59,028 bases of DNA from Erysipelotrichaceae bacterium (GCA_030694975.1 JAUYTU010000021.1:1-59028); one strand, 5' to 3'. Shown: positions 18,801-28,304, numbered from the stretch's first letter. Program-made: numbers and translations. The notes: generated from the letters alone by a model not told the origin.

Positions 18801-20084
18801 CTATAAGTATTCCTGAAGGATGTTGCTCAAATTAGTTTCGGATTCTCTCAAATCCACGAAACGCACATCAACTTGAACACCATCTCCAGAGTCGAATGAA
18901 AATCTTGAATCTTGGAAACCTTCAGTCAAAGGATATAACAATACAACACGATCTGCTTTGTATTTTTTACCATAAGCGTACATCTGATACATATCGGATT
19001 GTGATATTCCATAATTACTTTCATTGAGATTTAGTATCTTCCACTTTGTATCCATTACAATGCACTTTTCGTTAGCTTTGAGATAGATATCAGGTTTTAG
19101 TGCAAACGACTTTTTAGGCTGCACAAACAGGCTATACTTAGCATGTTGAGTGTTGATTTCAACATCATTTCCAATCAAACGTCGAATCTTCGAAGCAACA
19201 AACTGCTCAAAAACCTTCTCCATCGGAAAGAGTAGAGCAATAGCTACATCGCTTCCTGAGTAAGATGTGAAACTGTTACCTAACAAAAATATTTTGCACC
19301 AAACTAGTGACTTCTTATAATGGGTTATACTTCGATCACTTTGGCACAGACTAAAATCGGCTTCAATATTTACAGAAAATGAAACCGCTGAGAAAACATC
19401 AATTAGATTTCTTATGTTATGTCTATTTCTCTCACTTTTGGTTATCGATTGAATGTATTTTAAGGTTGTTTTTATCAGACGATTTTCAGCACGATTCAAA
19501 TTAAACTCATCAAACTGAAGTGCAAATCTTTCTTTGTGAATCAAATTTTCTTTAATATTGTTTGCATGTTGAATTTTCCCTTTTATGAATTGTTCATTTG
19601 ATTCAATTGTCTGATATGATGAAAGTAATCCTTGTTTTGTTAATGCAATTACTTCTTGAACAAACATGGATATAAAAATTTCAAACAGTGTTGTCTTTTC
19701 TACTTTTAATCTAGCCATATCAAAGTCTTTAAAAGTAATGTCTTTTAAAGACTTTAGCAAAGTTAATAAAATCTTCTTTGTTTCATCTAAATTTTGATCG
19801 TTCTTCAAGTAAATTTTAGGCAATATCTCAATGATAGTTCCATCTTTCATAGCGATTAAACCCACATAATTGCAAGCAGTGATTGTTTTACCTATACCAC
19901 GTTTTACGCCTAATGTGAAAAAATCTGAAGCTCCCTTGTTTACAATAACACTATTCTCAAGAATGAAAGATTCAAGTGAATCAAAGGTTTTTTCAGGCAG
20001 ATGTTTCAAACTGCTACTAGCATTTCCCCCACGAACAAAACTTTCATACTCTCTTATCGTATAAGTATTATTTGAAATAAGCAT
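18801..20084 (-). CDS. mcrC: McrC-family nuclease subunit
   Basis: The 427-residue protein has the McrC layout: an N-terminal beta-rich part with T-x-I-x-E (8-13) and VGLIAMKDGTIIEILPKI (74-91), a helical middle, and a C-terminal PD-(D/E)XK nuclease core with PD at 331-332 and DTK at 345-347. The start overlaps the end of mcrB by 17 bp. McrC is the nuclease that McrB hexamers activate to cut DNA with modified cytosines; the exact target here depends on the McrB reader domain. Confidence 0.88.
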   Translation of the reverse strand: MLISNNTYTIREYESFVRGGNASSSLKHLPEKTFDSLESFILENSVIVNKGASDFFTLGVKRGIGKTITACNYVGLIAMKDGTIIEILPKIYLKNDQNLDETKKILLTLLKSLKDITFKDFDMARLKVEKTTLFEIFISMFVQEVIALTKQGLLSSYQTIESNEQFIKGKIQHANNIKENLIHKERFALQFDEFNLNRAENRLIKTTLKYIQSITKSERNRHNIRNLIDVFSAVSFSVNIEADFSLCQSDRSITHYKKSLVWCKIFLLGNSFTSYSGSDVAIALLFPMEKVFEQFVASKIRRLIGNDVEINTQHAKYSLFVQPKKSFALKPDIYLKANEKCIVMDTKWKILNLNESNYGISQSDMYQMYAYGKKYKADRVVLLYPLTEGFQDSRFSFDSGDGVQVDVRFVDLRESETNLSNILQEYL

Positions 20085-22269
20085 ATGCTTCTATCCTTCG
20101 AAAAGCATCATGATTTACCTGATAATAATTTGGGTATTCCACTTCTGTATTACCAAACAACTTATTTACATCATTTTTTCTTGTTATGAACTTGGTTACA
20201 TCATCGCTTTTTTGATTATCACCAAGCACTAACTGAATCTTTTCATAATCGTCGTAAAAATACTCTTGAAGTAAAGGTATAATCTTATTTTCAAATATAT
20301 CGGACAAATTTTGAATTGAAGGATTATCTCGTAAAGAAAGAAAGTATGAGTGTCCAATCGTATGCTCTCTGTCGAGCAATACATGAATGCGACGATTGAT
20401 TGTATCCATCATTTCAACAACGTCGATGCCTTCAATAATAATGTCTGATAGTAGTGAAGATTGAGGTTCCATCTCTATAAAATCAAAACGACGCCTTAAC
20501 GCAGTGTCAAGTATAGCAATCGATCGATCTGCAGTGTTCATTGTCCCAAGAATATAAACATTTCCAGGAACACCAAAGGGCAATCCAGAATATGGCAAAG
20601 TTACTTGAAGCTGTTCACGGTTTCCTAGTCTTTTTGAAGGTTCTATTAAGGTAATTAACTCACCAAATATTTTTGAAATATTACCACGATTGATTTCATC
20701 TATAATAAATACATGATTAGGATGTTCTACATTCCTACTAAATAAAGCGGGATTAACTTTTTTTAGCAAATCTAAACAATCTGCAATCGAAACCGAAAGT
20801 CTATACACGGTTGACTGAGCCATGACTTTGTTATTATTAATTTCTACAATGTCTTTGTTTATACCCTTTACTAACCATTTGACACCTCGTACTCTTTTAT
20901 ATTTTGTGAAATCATCATTCCATTTTGGTTCAGAAGTGATGACCCCGATTGCATCAATGCTACTTTCTGAATAGCAGGAAAAAACCAAATCTCCAATTTG
21001 CATTTTATTATAAAAATTGACCAGTTCCCTCTTTCCACCAAAACTGAAATCCATTTGATCCGTTGGATTATCACCGTACGCATCCCAACCAATTCGTATA
21101 TAATTGTTATCCATACAATCTTTCCGAGTATGATTATCACCTGTGGATTCTAAAGACACTTTCCAGATAGTTGGGCTTTTTCCTATTTCTAGATCCATTC
21201 CTTCGCTAATGTATTGTGAAATTCTGGCGTTTTCACAAAAGCTTTTAAAGATACCACTATGGATGATATACTCTATTTCTCCATTGATTTGCTCTGAATC
21301 TTCTGTATATAGTATAGGTCGTATACCTTCAATGAACTCCTCATATCCAAATGATTGATGGAATGTGGTAAAAGCAATTAATCCATTATTTTTATATTGC
21401 ATATATCTTCGATATACATTGTTGAAATTCTCAGTTTTAACCTTTTCAACATCGATCTTCTCGATAATCGCTACTGCATAATGGACGGTATGATATGTTT
21501 TCCCTGTACCTGGAGGACCATAAAGAATCATATTAAGCTGATGAGAATAGTTCTCAGTTGCCTTAGAATGTGAAACAGACAATTTATGTTTTCCTATAAA
21601 ATAGCCCACATCAATAGTCAGAATTTTATGTTGAGGATCATTATAGCATTTCTCGTTTAAACTGTTTTGTGAAAGAATTAGTAACTCAGAATCTTTCCCA
21701 ATTTCATCAGCAATTATATCTTGCATTTCAAATCCGAACTTCATTCGATCCCATTTTCCCGCAGGTAATGATATGCCAAAAATTTTCTGGGCAATGTCAT
21801 TTAGGACTGAATATTTAAAAATATAGTATTTATCAGGATATCTTAACCACAAGTATGTGCTTATTGAATTGGGGTTTTGATGAGTCTGCTTATAGTCGGG
21901 GTAGTACTGCAATAATTCGATTGCCTCATTTTCAAATTCCATCGATCTAGTAATCAAATCTCTGCTTTCATCGAAGAGTTTTTTAAACATCTGTCTAACT
22001 CTTTCGGGATGACTTCTTGCGAACATTTCAATCGTACCTCTTGGATAAAACTGCTTAGAAGCTAACAAGTTGGTTGTAAGTAGAAGTGCGTTCTGAATCA
22101 TTGCAGCAAAATCAACTGCTTCAATATCCCAGTTGTCCTGAAAGTGCTTAACTGCAATCCATTTATAGATTTCATAATCCTTACCTAATCGATGCTCACT
22201 AAAAGAGCTCTTATACTGTTGAATAAAATTCTGAAGAGCTAGATTATCTAAAACCAATTTTTCTGACAT
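20068..22269 (-). CDS. mcrB: McrB-type AAA+ GTPase with an embedded EVE-like reader domain
   Basis: The 733-residue product contains the McrB AAA+ module: Walker A GPPGTGKT (251-258), TTFHQSFGYEEFIEGIRP (301-318), Walker B FIIDEINRGN (521-530), the McrB signature MNTADRS (577-583) and LRRRF (591-595). Between the strand after Walker A and Walker B there is an extra stretch, about 366-495 (PTIWKVSL...GDLVFSCY...IDAIGVIT), that reads as an EVE/PUA-type domain. The N-terminal 230 residues are a further, unrecognised domain. GTP hydrolysis drives McrC cleavage. GGGGAGGA precedes the ATG at 22269. Confidence 0.85.
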   Translation of the reverse strand: MSEKLVLDNLALQNFIQQYKSSFSEHRLGKDYEIYKWIAVKHFQDNWDIEAVDFAAMIQNALLLTTNLLASKQFYPRGTIEMFARSHPERVRQMFKKLFDESRDLITRSMEFENEAIELLQYYPDYKQTHQNPNSISTYLWLRYPDKYYIFKYSVLNDIAQKIFGISLPAGKWDRMKFGFEMQDIIADEIGKDSELLILSQNSLNEKCYNDPQHKILTIDVGYFIGKHKLSVSHSKATENYSHQLNMILYGPPGTGKTYHTVHYAVAIIEKIDVEKVKTENFNNVYRRYMQYKNNGLIAFTTFHQSFGYEEFIEGIRPILYTEDSEQINGEIEYIIHSGIFKSFCENARISQYISEGMDLEIGKSPTIWKVSLESTGDNHTRKDCMDNNYIRIGWDAYGDNPTDQMDFSFGGKRELVNFYNKMQIGDLVFSCYSESSIDAIGVITSEPKWNDDFTKYKRVRGVKWLVKGINKDIVEINNNKVMAQSTVYRLSVSIADCLDLLKKVNPALFSRNVEHPNHVFIIDEINRGNISKIFGELITLIEPSKRLGNREQLQVTLPYSGLPFGVPGNVYILGTMNTADRSIAILDTALRRRFDFIEMEPQSSLLSDIIIEGIDVVEMMDTINRRIHVLLDREHTIGHSYFLSLRDNPSIQNLSDIFENKIIPLLQEYFYDDYEKIQLVLGDNQKSDDVTKFITRKNDVNKLFGNTEVEYPNYYQVNHDAFRRIEAYAYFK

Positions 22270-22393
22270 TATGTTGTCCTCCCCTTTTACATCTTCCTTT
22301 GATTATACAGTTTCGTTGTCTATGATACAATCTGCTTATAGACACATTCATTTTTTTTTGTTCTTTTCAGTTAGTTTTTATCATGAGAGAACT

Positions 22394-23362
22394 CTAAAAT
22401 CCCATGAAGTCTTTTATATCTATCATATGATTTGCATATAAGCCATATCCCATCATTGATGAATGAGCAATCTTGATATCTACTTTATCAAGTAAATGAG
22501 GATAAGTTTTAATTGCTTCTCTTAACTCTCTTAGCAATTTTGTGCTCTTTGATTTATGATTTGCAAATATAAGAATGTACTCAGGTTTGATATTTCGATT
22601 GATCTCGATTTTCTTATACATGCCTTCAACTTCATTTTCCTTTTTACTTCTAGTCACTTCAATCAGTCCTAAGTAATACTTCTGATTGAACTGAGTCTCA
22701 GCTTCATCCATCAATTCTACATGTTTGCCTTTAGACATGAAATCATCCAAATCTTTAAAATGCTTCATAATACCGGCGCTTCCTGTCATAGCACCATCAC
22801 CATACTTCAGTTCAAAGATTGCTAAGGAAACAGATTTGTTATTCCTTCTGTCCAAACTATTGGACAGCCACTTAACTCCAACCATATCAAATCGGCTTCC
22901 TGTTTTTGTAACTTGATTATTTTCTTGAATAGATTCATTTTTCGCATACTCAATATCACAAATGAAATAATCCGTATCATTGGAAACAATACTGAAATTA
23001 TTCTCACGTGATATAACTTGTTGATATTCTCTTTCTTGCTTACGGTGAACACTAAACCACAGATCCATTTCACGTTTAAATATTGCTATTCCATCCACGT
23101 AATCGTCTACTGTTCGGAACTTCGATAGATCAAGTGGTTCAAACCCACAATCAATTCCATGATTAAGATATTTTTTATCAAAAGATAATGTATAGTCCTT
23201 TTTACTCTCAATTCGAAACAGACTACCACCTCTGTAATAGATATTGATGTAGTTATTGCGGATTTCTAGACTCAAAGTTTCATCATGAATCACAGCTTTA
23301 GTTAATCGACTCAATGATCCAAATTTTAAGTCTTCTAAGAATTGTTTACTCAATACTCTCAT
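22394..23362 (-). CDS. Uncharacterised protein with a PD-(D/E)XK-like core
   Basis: The product has 322 residues. A nuclease-like pattern is visible in the middle: D159 (SRFDMVGVKWL) and E184-L-K186 (AIFELKYGDG), preceded by DYFICDIEYA. The C-terminal part has the alternating strands of a Rossmann-like or nuclease fold (PEYILIFANHKS). I recognise no named family. It starts at an ATG with GGGGGAG upstream, lies 124 bp before mcrB on the same strand, and may be co-transcribed with mcrBC. Confidence 0.6.
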   Translation of the reverse strand: MRVLSKQFLEDLKFGSLSRLTKAVIHDETLSLEIRNNYINIYYRGGSLFRIESKKDYTLSFDKKYLNHGIDCGFEPLDLSKFRTVDDYVDGIAIFKREMDLWFSVHRKQEREYQQVISRENNFSIVSNDTDYFICDIEYAKNESIQENNQVTKTGSRFDMVGVKWLSNSLDRRNNKSVSLAIFELKYGDGAMTGSAGIMKHFKDLDDFMSKGKHVELMDEAETQFNQKYYLGLIEVTRSKKENEVEGMYKKIEINRNIKPEYILIFANHKSKSTKLLRELREAIKTYPHLLDKVDIKIAHSSMMGYGLYANHMIDIKDFMGF

Positions 23363-23502
23363 TCGTTCTCCCCCATAAGATAATTGAGAAGATTATTTTC
23401 TACCATACTTCCCCCCACTTTCTCTTGAATACAATTGAATAAATCTTATCATAGGTTGTTTTACTAAACATCAAAATTTGAAAATAATGTTTAAAGATTT
23501 AC

Positions 23503-24393
23503 TTATATCTTCAAATAATGCTTAGTCTTCCAATGTACATCACCCATATCGATTTCTCTATCCTCAAGACTCAAAAATTTAGGAAATGTTCTTATAATTT
23601 TCTCAACTCTTTCCGGTTCATTTTTGTACCTGGAATCAATAATTAATAATCTAAGTAATTCCAAATTGACATAGTCTCTCCGATCGCTCAAATACTCTAA
23701 GTAACTCAGTATATAGTCGAAACTTGGATAGCAGGTCTGAAGACCATTAGTAATCACAACATACAAAGCTTCATAGCACTGCTTGTATTCTATGATTTCG
23801 ATAATCCGTTTTATACCCTCAAATCCAAAGAAGCGGTACCTTGATGCTGCATAAAGTAAGCTCGCAAACTCTACATCATCTGGCTTGTCAATCTGTGTAA
23901 ACTTGTAATGATTCTCTTTCTCCAAAAGAATCAGTCGACCGAACTTTAGAATGTCTGTTTTCTTTTGGATGTTGCTTAAGGCATTGTATGAGAAAAACAT
24001 AATATCCTCATCATCAATCTTCATTCCCCTTTTTCTTAACCTGTAATTTACATCAAAAATAATTGTACTTATACAATCATGTGCAAAGTTAAGAACCAAG
24101 TAATTCCCAAACCAAAAGTAATCTGAGTACATGAGATAATCCTGAACAAATTCGAGACTTAGATTTTTTTCTTTAAAGCGAATGATTATTATGGAATCAT
24201 ACTTTTTTTCTCGTCCATATAGATTCTTCCAAGTCGAATAATCAACCCAATCATAAAAAGAAGCCCAACTGCTTTTGACCTTTTCAATTTCTTCATTCAT
24301 ATTATTTAATTGCTCCGTTTCGTTTCTCGTATTATAAACCCTTTTCGGCAAATCCATGATGATATTTGATGAAACTTCGTTTATTTCATCCAA
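23503..24393 (-). CDS. Hypothetical protein, no recognised domain
   Basis: The 296-residue protein is rich in Tyr, Phe and charged residues, with long predicted helices in its second half (about 170-290, KRIIEIIEYKQCYEAL and following). There is no signal peptide or membrane segment. The frame opens at a TTG (24393) after a stop at 24412-24414. AGGAAA lies about 14 nt upstream, and the only later in-frame ATG (24357) has no ribosome binding site, so the start is uncertain. It is the first gene of the long minus-strand array leading to mcrBC and Hachiman. Confidence 0.55.
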   Translation of the reverse strand: MDEINEVSSNIIMDLPKRVYNTRNETEQLNNMNEEIEKVKSSWASFYDWVDYSTWKNLYGREKKYDSIIIIRFKEKNLSLEFVQDYLMYSDYFWFGNYLVLNFAHDCISTIIFDVNYRLRKRGMKIDDEDIMFFSYNALSNIQKKTDILKFGRLILLEKENHYKFTQIDKPDDVEFASLLYAASRYRFFGFEGIKRIIEIIEYKQCYEALYVVITNGLQTCYPSFDYILSYLEYLSDRRDYVNLELLRLLIIDSRYKNEPERVEKIIRTFPKFLSLEDREIDMGDVHWKTKHYLKI

Positions 24394-24658
24394 AGAAACT
24401 ATATTTCCTATTTAATGAATGCTATATCTGAATTAGTGTCCAAAAAATGTATCTTGATAGTCAAGAGAGAGCGAAAGTTAACAAAAAACGCGGCAATTTT
24501 CGAGATACTTTTGTGTCGTTGAACCATATTCTGAACTTCAAATGATAAATTTAAACTATTAAATAGAGTACTAGAAACTTGCTATTTCATAATGTTTATT
24601 CTTTTGCTATTATTAGGTTAATAGGTTCGCATTGCGCGACAAAGTGGGGAAACATAAA

Positions 24659-25369
24659 ATGGAAAAATTAGATTTGAAAGAGAAGTTATGGGGTGGGATT
24701 TTTGGTGTTGTAGCTATTCTTGCGGCATTTTTTGAGATGTATTCTAGCGGAGTCTCTACTACTAGTATTGCTGGTGCAGTAAAGGATATTGCCGGCACAA
24801 TGGTTGTAGTGGTGTTGCTTATAACAGTAATGAGACAATATTTACCTAAGAAGCCGAGTAATCTTACAGAAGCATTTCATGAGGCCATGAAACCAGTTAT
24901 ATCAAGGTATTCACCATTAATCAAAAAAGATGAAAATGGCGACAATGGAAAAAACATAGGAATTGAAGATGGAAGCAATAGTATTGAGAATCTGATAAAG
25001 AAAAGCGATGTTAAGAGTGGAGTTAGATACAATTTAGCTTCGAATTTATCAGCCATTCATGACAAAAATTCAGGAAAGTATCACACTTTTTTCGATTTTG
25101 ATTTAAAATCTGAAATCAAATTTATCGTAAGTAAGACAGTATTTATGGGCAGATCAGAAGAAGAGTTTGTTTTGCAAGGCAAAATTATCAGTGATATTCG
25201 TGGTTCTATTGAAGGAAAATTTGAGATTGTTTCTATGTGTTCAAGTACCAAAGATGGGTTCAAAGTCACACTTTCTAGGGAAATGGTATCCAATGATGAT
25301 GTTATACAAGTCGTAGATGTTATTGACCGAGTAATGCTATTGTATATCGCGGAATATAAAAAGTCATAA
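24659..25369 (+). CDS. Two-TM membrane protein with cytosolic C-terminal domain
   Basis: The ATG at 24659 has GGGGA eight bases upstream and gives 236 residues. Two hydrophobic segments (about 9-26 and 34-55) are followed by an acidic linker and a soluble domain of about 130 residues with alternating strands (about 105-236). I recognise no family. The TTG at 24632 is also in frame but gives a poor N-terminus. It is followed after 86 bp by a PGN_0703-like nuclease on the same strand. Small membrane proteins beside nucleases in defence regions are often effectors, but that is inference. Confidence 0.55.
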   Translation: MEKLDLKEKLWGGIFGVVAILAAFFEMYSSGVSTTSIAGAVKDIAGTMVVVVLLITVMRQYLPKKPSNLTEAFHEAMKPVISRYSPLIKKDENGDNGKNIGIEDGSNSIENLIKKSDVKSGVRYNLASNLSAIHDKNSGKYHTFFDFDLKSEIKFIVSKTVFMGRSEEEFVLQGKIISDIRGSIEGKFEIVSMCSSTKDGFKVTLSREMVSNDDVIQVVDVIDRVMLLYIAEYKKS

Positions 25370-25455
25370 TAAGTGAATCACTACAATCCAAATAAACTAT
25401 TGAAAATATAACGCTTGCCATATAGTTTTTACAATTACCATATAAAAGGAGAAAA

Positions 25456-26388
25456 ATGAACTACAAACAGTCACAATATTTACGAGTTGAGCAATTGATT
25501 AAGGATGGGATAATCTTCAATAATGATCCAGGGCATGGAGTATTTAAAAAGAAATCATATCCGTTTATGATAAATGACAACAAAAACAACCTAGTTAACC
25601 AATATCGAAGTGATGTCATTGATTACTTCTCTAGCAACAGAATTGCTTGGTGGAATGGGAAACTAACTAACCATCCACTATCGTCACAAGTCGCTTGTGC
25701 TAATCATTTATTTCCTATTAGAAATGATAAAGAAGCTGTTCTTTCTGTGATTAAGGGAGTTTGTCCTGATATTATTGATGTTTTTCCTATATTAACAGAT
25801 AAACATTCCCCGGCTTATATTCTGCTAGAAAGTGTAAGTGATGCTGACCATCTAAATGAACTGAGTTCCACTCGAGGTAGTAACTGTACCTCCATAGATG
25901 CTTTGATATGGGGAGTTCATCTTGATGGAAGAAAGATCTTATTTCCAATCGAGTGGAAATATGTTGAATCTTATGGTAACGACGATAAGGCTAAGGGTGA
26001 CAAAGGAGTAACTCGATTATCAAGATACACCGACCTGATTAATAACTCATCTCAGCTGAAATCAATTTCGCATAAGGTCTATTACTTTGAACCCTTCTAT
26101 CAGTTGATGCGTCAGACTTTATGGGCTGAGCAAATGGTCGCTCACAAAGATTCTGAGACCATTAAAGCAGATGACTTTATCCACATACATGTTATTCCAA
26201 CTGAAAATGTTGATTTACTTAAAAAGATTTATCCTTGTAGTGGTATGGTCATGGAGAATACTTGGCGTAATCATCTGAAAGATCAAAGTAAATACAGGAT
26301 TGTGCACCCCAAAGATTTCCTTTCACCGATTTCTTCACTTCCATACCAAGAATTAGTTCAGTATTTAAATACGAGATATTGGTTATGA
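25456..26388 (+). CDS. PGN_0703-like PD-(D/E)XK restriction-type nuclease
   Basis: The 310-residue protein has the features of PGN_0703-like putative restriction enzymes: HPLSSQVACANHLFPIR (73-89), then TRGSNCTSIDALIWG with D148, then E166-W-K168 (PIEWKY) as the catalytic E-x-K, and VYYFEPFYQLMRQT downstream. The start has AAAGGAG upstream. There is no methyltransferase beside it, so self-protection must come from elsewhere or the target is modified or foreign DNA. The pairing with the upstream membrane protein is by proximity only. Confidence 0.7.
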   Translation: MNYKQSQYLRVEQLIKDGIIFNNDPGHGVFKKKSYPFMINDNKNNLVNQYRSDVIDYFSSNRIAWWNGKLTNHPLSSQVACANHLFPIRNDKEAVLSVIKGVCPDIIDVFPILTDKHSPAYILLESVSDADHLNELSSTRGSNCTSIDALIWGVHLDGRKILFPIEWKYVESYGNDDKAKGDKGVTRLSRYTDLINNSSQLKSISHKVYYFEPFYQLMRQTLWAEQMVAHKDSETIKADDFIHIHVIPTENVDLLKKIYPCSGMVMENTWRNHLKDQSKYRIVHPKDFLSPISSLPYQELVQYLNTRYWL

Positions 26389-26711
26389 TACTGTACTTTA
26401 ATATGTTATGAAGCGATCTTTGAGCTATGCATGCTTATTATCAGTGCATTTCAGTTTGACCATTAACTTTGCCTTTATGAGAGAAAAACTTTGATCGTAA
26501 TTCAAAACTTCTATAAACTAATGTCGAAATTTGAATTCTAGCCTTTTAAGGCTCAATTAAACCTCGAAGAATATAGTAGATTTCCAAATTTTCGAAGCTA
26601 TTGACTGTCATTTGATTATTCTTAATTAAGAAATATGCATTTCTTAATTTGTATTGATAGTCTATAATTGTGTTAACGAACGAGATCTAAATAAGATTGG
26701 AGGGGAAATAA
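26389..26711. other. Intergenic region holding a palindrome and promoter elements
   Basis: No gene is seen in these 323 bp. The notable content is the perfect inverted repeat at 26624-26649 and a TATAAT at 26663-26668, both upstream of the zinc-ribbon gene. Confidence 0.5.
26624..26668 (+). promoter_or_regulatory. Perfect 26-bp inverted repeat overlapping the zinc-ribbon gene promoter
   Basis: AATTAAGAAA (26624-26633) and TTTCTTAATT (26640-26649) are perfect 10-bp arms around TATGCA. A -10-like TATAAT lies at 26663-26668. With 17-bp spacing its -35 (26640-26645, TTTCTT) would sit inside the right arm. A repressor bound here would block the promoter. No regulator gene is adjacent. Confidence 0.5.
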
Positions 26712-27827
26712 GTGAGTCTGTCACAATGTCCTGAATGCGGAAGTAAAATTTCACAGAAAGCAAAAGTATGTCCACATTGCGGGTACATAAGTTTTGATCC
26801 TTTACTAGCAATAAGTGTACAAGAGAAATTCGAAATTGTTCCTACTTTCAAGTTTGAGGTTGAAGATTGGAATTCAAACAGATCAGAAAACACTGTAGTA
26901 TCATATGAAAATAATAAGGTGTTCTATGAATATTATGGTAAATGGGATAATATCAAAAACAAATTGCCAACTTTAGCCAAAGCAATTAAAGAAATGGCAA
27001 AACAGGAAAGTGAGTTGGTTGCTGATATAAGTCCATATTTGAAGAAAATGATTGATTCAGGAGAATATAAGTTAGTTATTGATAAAAGTGGTAAACTATT
27101 GGCGACTCTTAGGGGTCCGAAAGGATTTGTAAAGAATATAAGGCTCAAGCAAAAAGATCTATCTCCTGATCTTTCTAATTCTGTAAACAATTTAGTAACA
27201 CAAATGGCACTTGACCAAATTATTAAAGAGATCAAATATTTGGGGAATGCGATTAGTGAAATCCACGTTGAGTTACAAAATGATAGAATTGCATTGGCAG
27301 AAAGTTCAAAGTTTAAGTTGCTTCAAGCTCGAAACATTCAGGATTCAAGATTAAGGGAACTCGCTATATTAAATGTAGTTAATTCAGCTACAGATGCAAA
27401 GTGTGTTCTAATGAGGAATTTTTCACAGAATCTTAAATATTTAGATGAACATGCAAATACTACAAATCGAATGATTTTACCCGGAGGAAAGAAACCAATA
27501 AATCAAAAAGCATTGGATTCTATGTTAGCATTAAAGACAATAACTGATACCGTTCAAGTTGAGACTGTAGGTTACGCAATGCTAGGTGAATATGATGCAT
27601 GCATGGAATCTCTCTCGCAATTTAGAAATTTCATATTTGATAATAAATTAAATGAAAGAGATACCTTATTGTTACTAAATGAAAGTTTAGAGAAAAAGCA
27701 AATTGAAGTAGTTGATAAATTTTCAGAAGTCGCATTAAGAATAGCAAACATTAATGACTTAAAGCAAATTGACTTTTATAATCAAGATTCGATTGTAGAA
27801 AAGGAGAATGAAAATGAAAATATTTAA
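26712..27827 (+). CDS. Zinc-ribbon protein with helical body, unknown function
   Basis: The start is a GTG at 26712 with GGAGGGG upstream (371 residues). C6-x2-C9 and C20-x2-C23 form an N-terminal double-CxxC zinc ribbon (CPECGSK / CPHCGYI). The rest is mostly helical, with no signal peptide or membrane span. No family is recognised. It overlaps the next gene by 14 bp, so the two are likely made together. It could be a defence or toxin-like module given the location, but no catalytic motif is visible. Confidence 0.6.
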   Translation: MSLSQCPECGSKISQKAKVCPHCGYISFDPLLAISVQEKFEIVPTFKFEVEDWNSNRSENTVVSYENNKVFYEYYGKWDNIKNKLPTLAKAIKEMAKQESELVADISPYLKKMIDSGEYKLVIDKSGKLLATLRGPKGFVKNIRLKQKDLSPDLSNSVNNLVTQMALDQIIKEIKYLGNAISEIHVELQNDRIALAESSKFKLLQARNIQDSRLRELAILNVVNSATDAKCVLMRNFSQNLKYLDEHANTTNRMILPGGKKPINQKALDSMLALKTITDTVQVETVGYAMLGEYDACMESLSQFRNFIFDNKLNERDTLLLLNESLEKKQIEVVDKFSEVALRIANINDLKQIDFYNQDSIVEKENENENI

Positions 27828-28053
27828 GAAAAATGAAACAGTAGAAGTTATAGATGTGAGGTACTGTAAAAATAAGAAATGTCACTGTGAACTTAGAAAA
27901 AGCAATCAGGGTGACTACTGTATTGACTGTCAGTCAAAAAGAGATGAGAAACGCGATTCATTTCTAGCAGGTGCAGGTTTAATTTTAGCTGGAGCATTTA
28001 CATATATTGTAAAAAATAACGCAAAAATTGTTAGAGTCTTACTGAGAAAATAG
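27814..28053 (+). CDS. Small Cys-rich membrane protein
   Basis: The 79-residue protein starts at the ATG at 27814, eight bases from GGAGA; the ATG at 27808 is too close to it. Four cysteines (C-x4-C ... C-x2-C; CKNKKC and CIDC) suggest a metal site, followed by one membrane span (about 51-68, AGAGLILAGAFTYIV) and a basic tail. It overlaps the zinc-ribbon gene, so both probably act together at the membrane. Confidence 0.55.
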   Translation: MKIFKKNETVEVIDVRYCKNKKCHCELRKSNQGDYCIDCQSKRDEKRDSFLAGAGLILAGAFTYIVKNNAKIVRVLLRK

Positions 28054-28199
28054 TAACTGGATTTTATATTTAGTGGAAATACATTAATACACACTATTTT
28101 GATAAGAAGATTATAGTGTGATAGCAAAAATTATCTTAGATGAATCATTCCTCAAAATTGCAATAACGAAAAACAAAACCAGTGAACTTTGATTTAATC

Positions 28200-28222
28200 A
28201 GCTGCACAACCATGCAGCTTTT
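28200..28222 (+). terminator. Weak terminator-like hairpin
   Basis: AGCTGCA (28200-28206) pairs with TGCAGCT (28213-28219) around CAACCA, followed by TTT. It lies about 150 bp downstream of the zinc-ribbon pair. Confidence 0.4.
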
Positions 28223-28304
28223 CCAATTTAGATTTAATTTTATTATTTAACGATCTAATCGACGGTTCCCAACAACATCATATTTGCAATGTTATGAATC
28301 CGAA

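Noticed and set aside
26712-28053. Zinc-ribbon/small membrane pair as a toxin-antitoxin system
   Set aside because: Sizes and domains do not resemble known pairs, and no DNA-binding antitoxin domain is visible.
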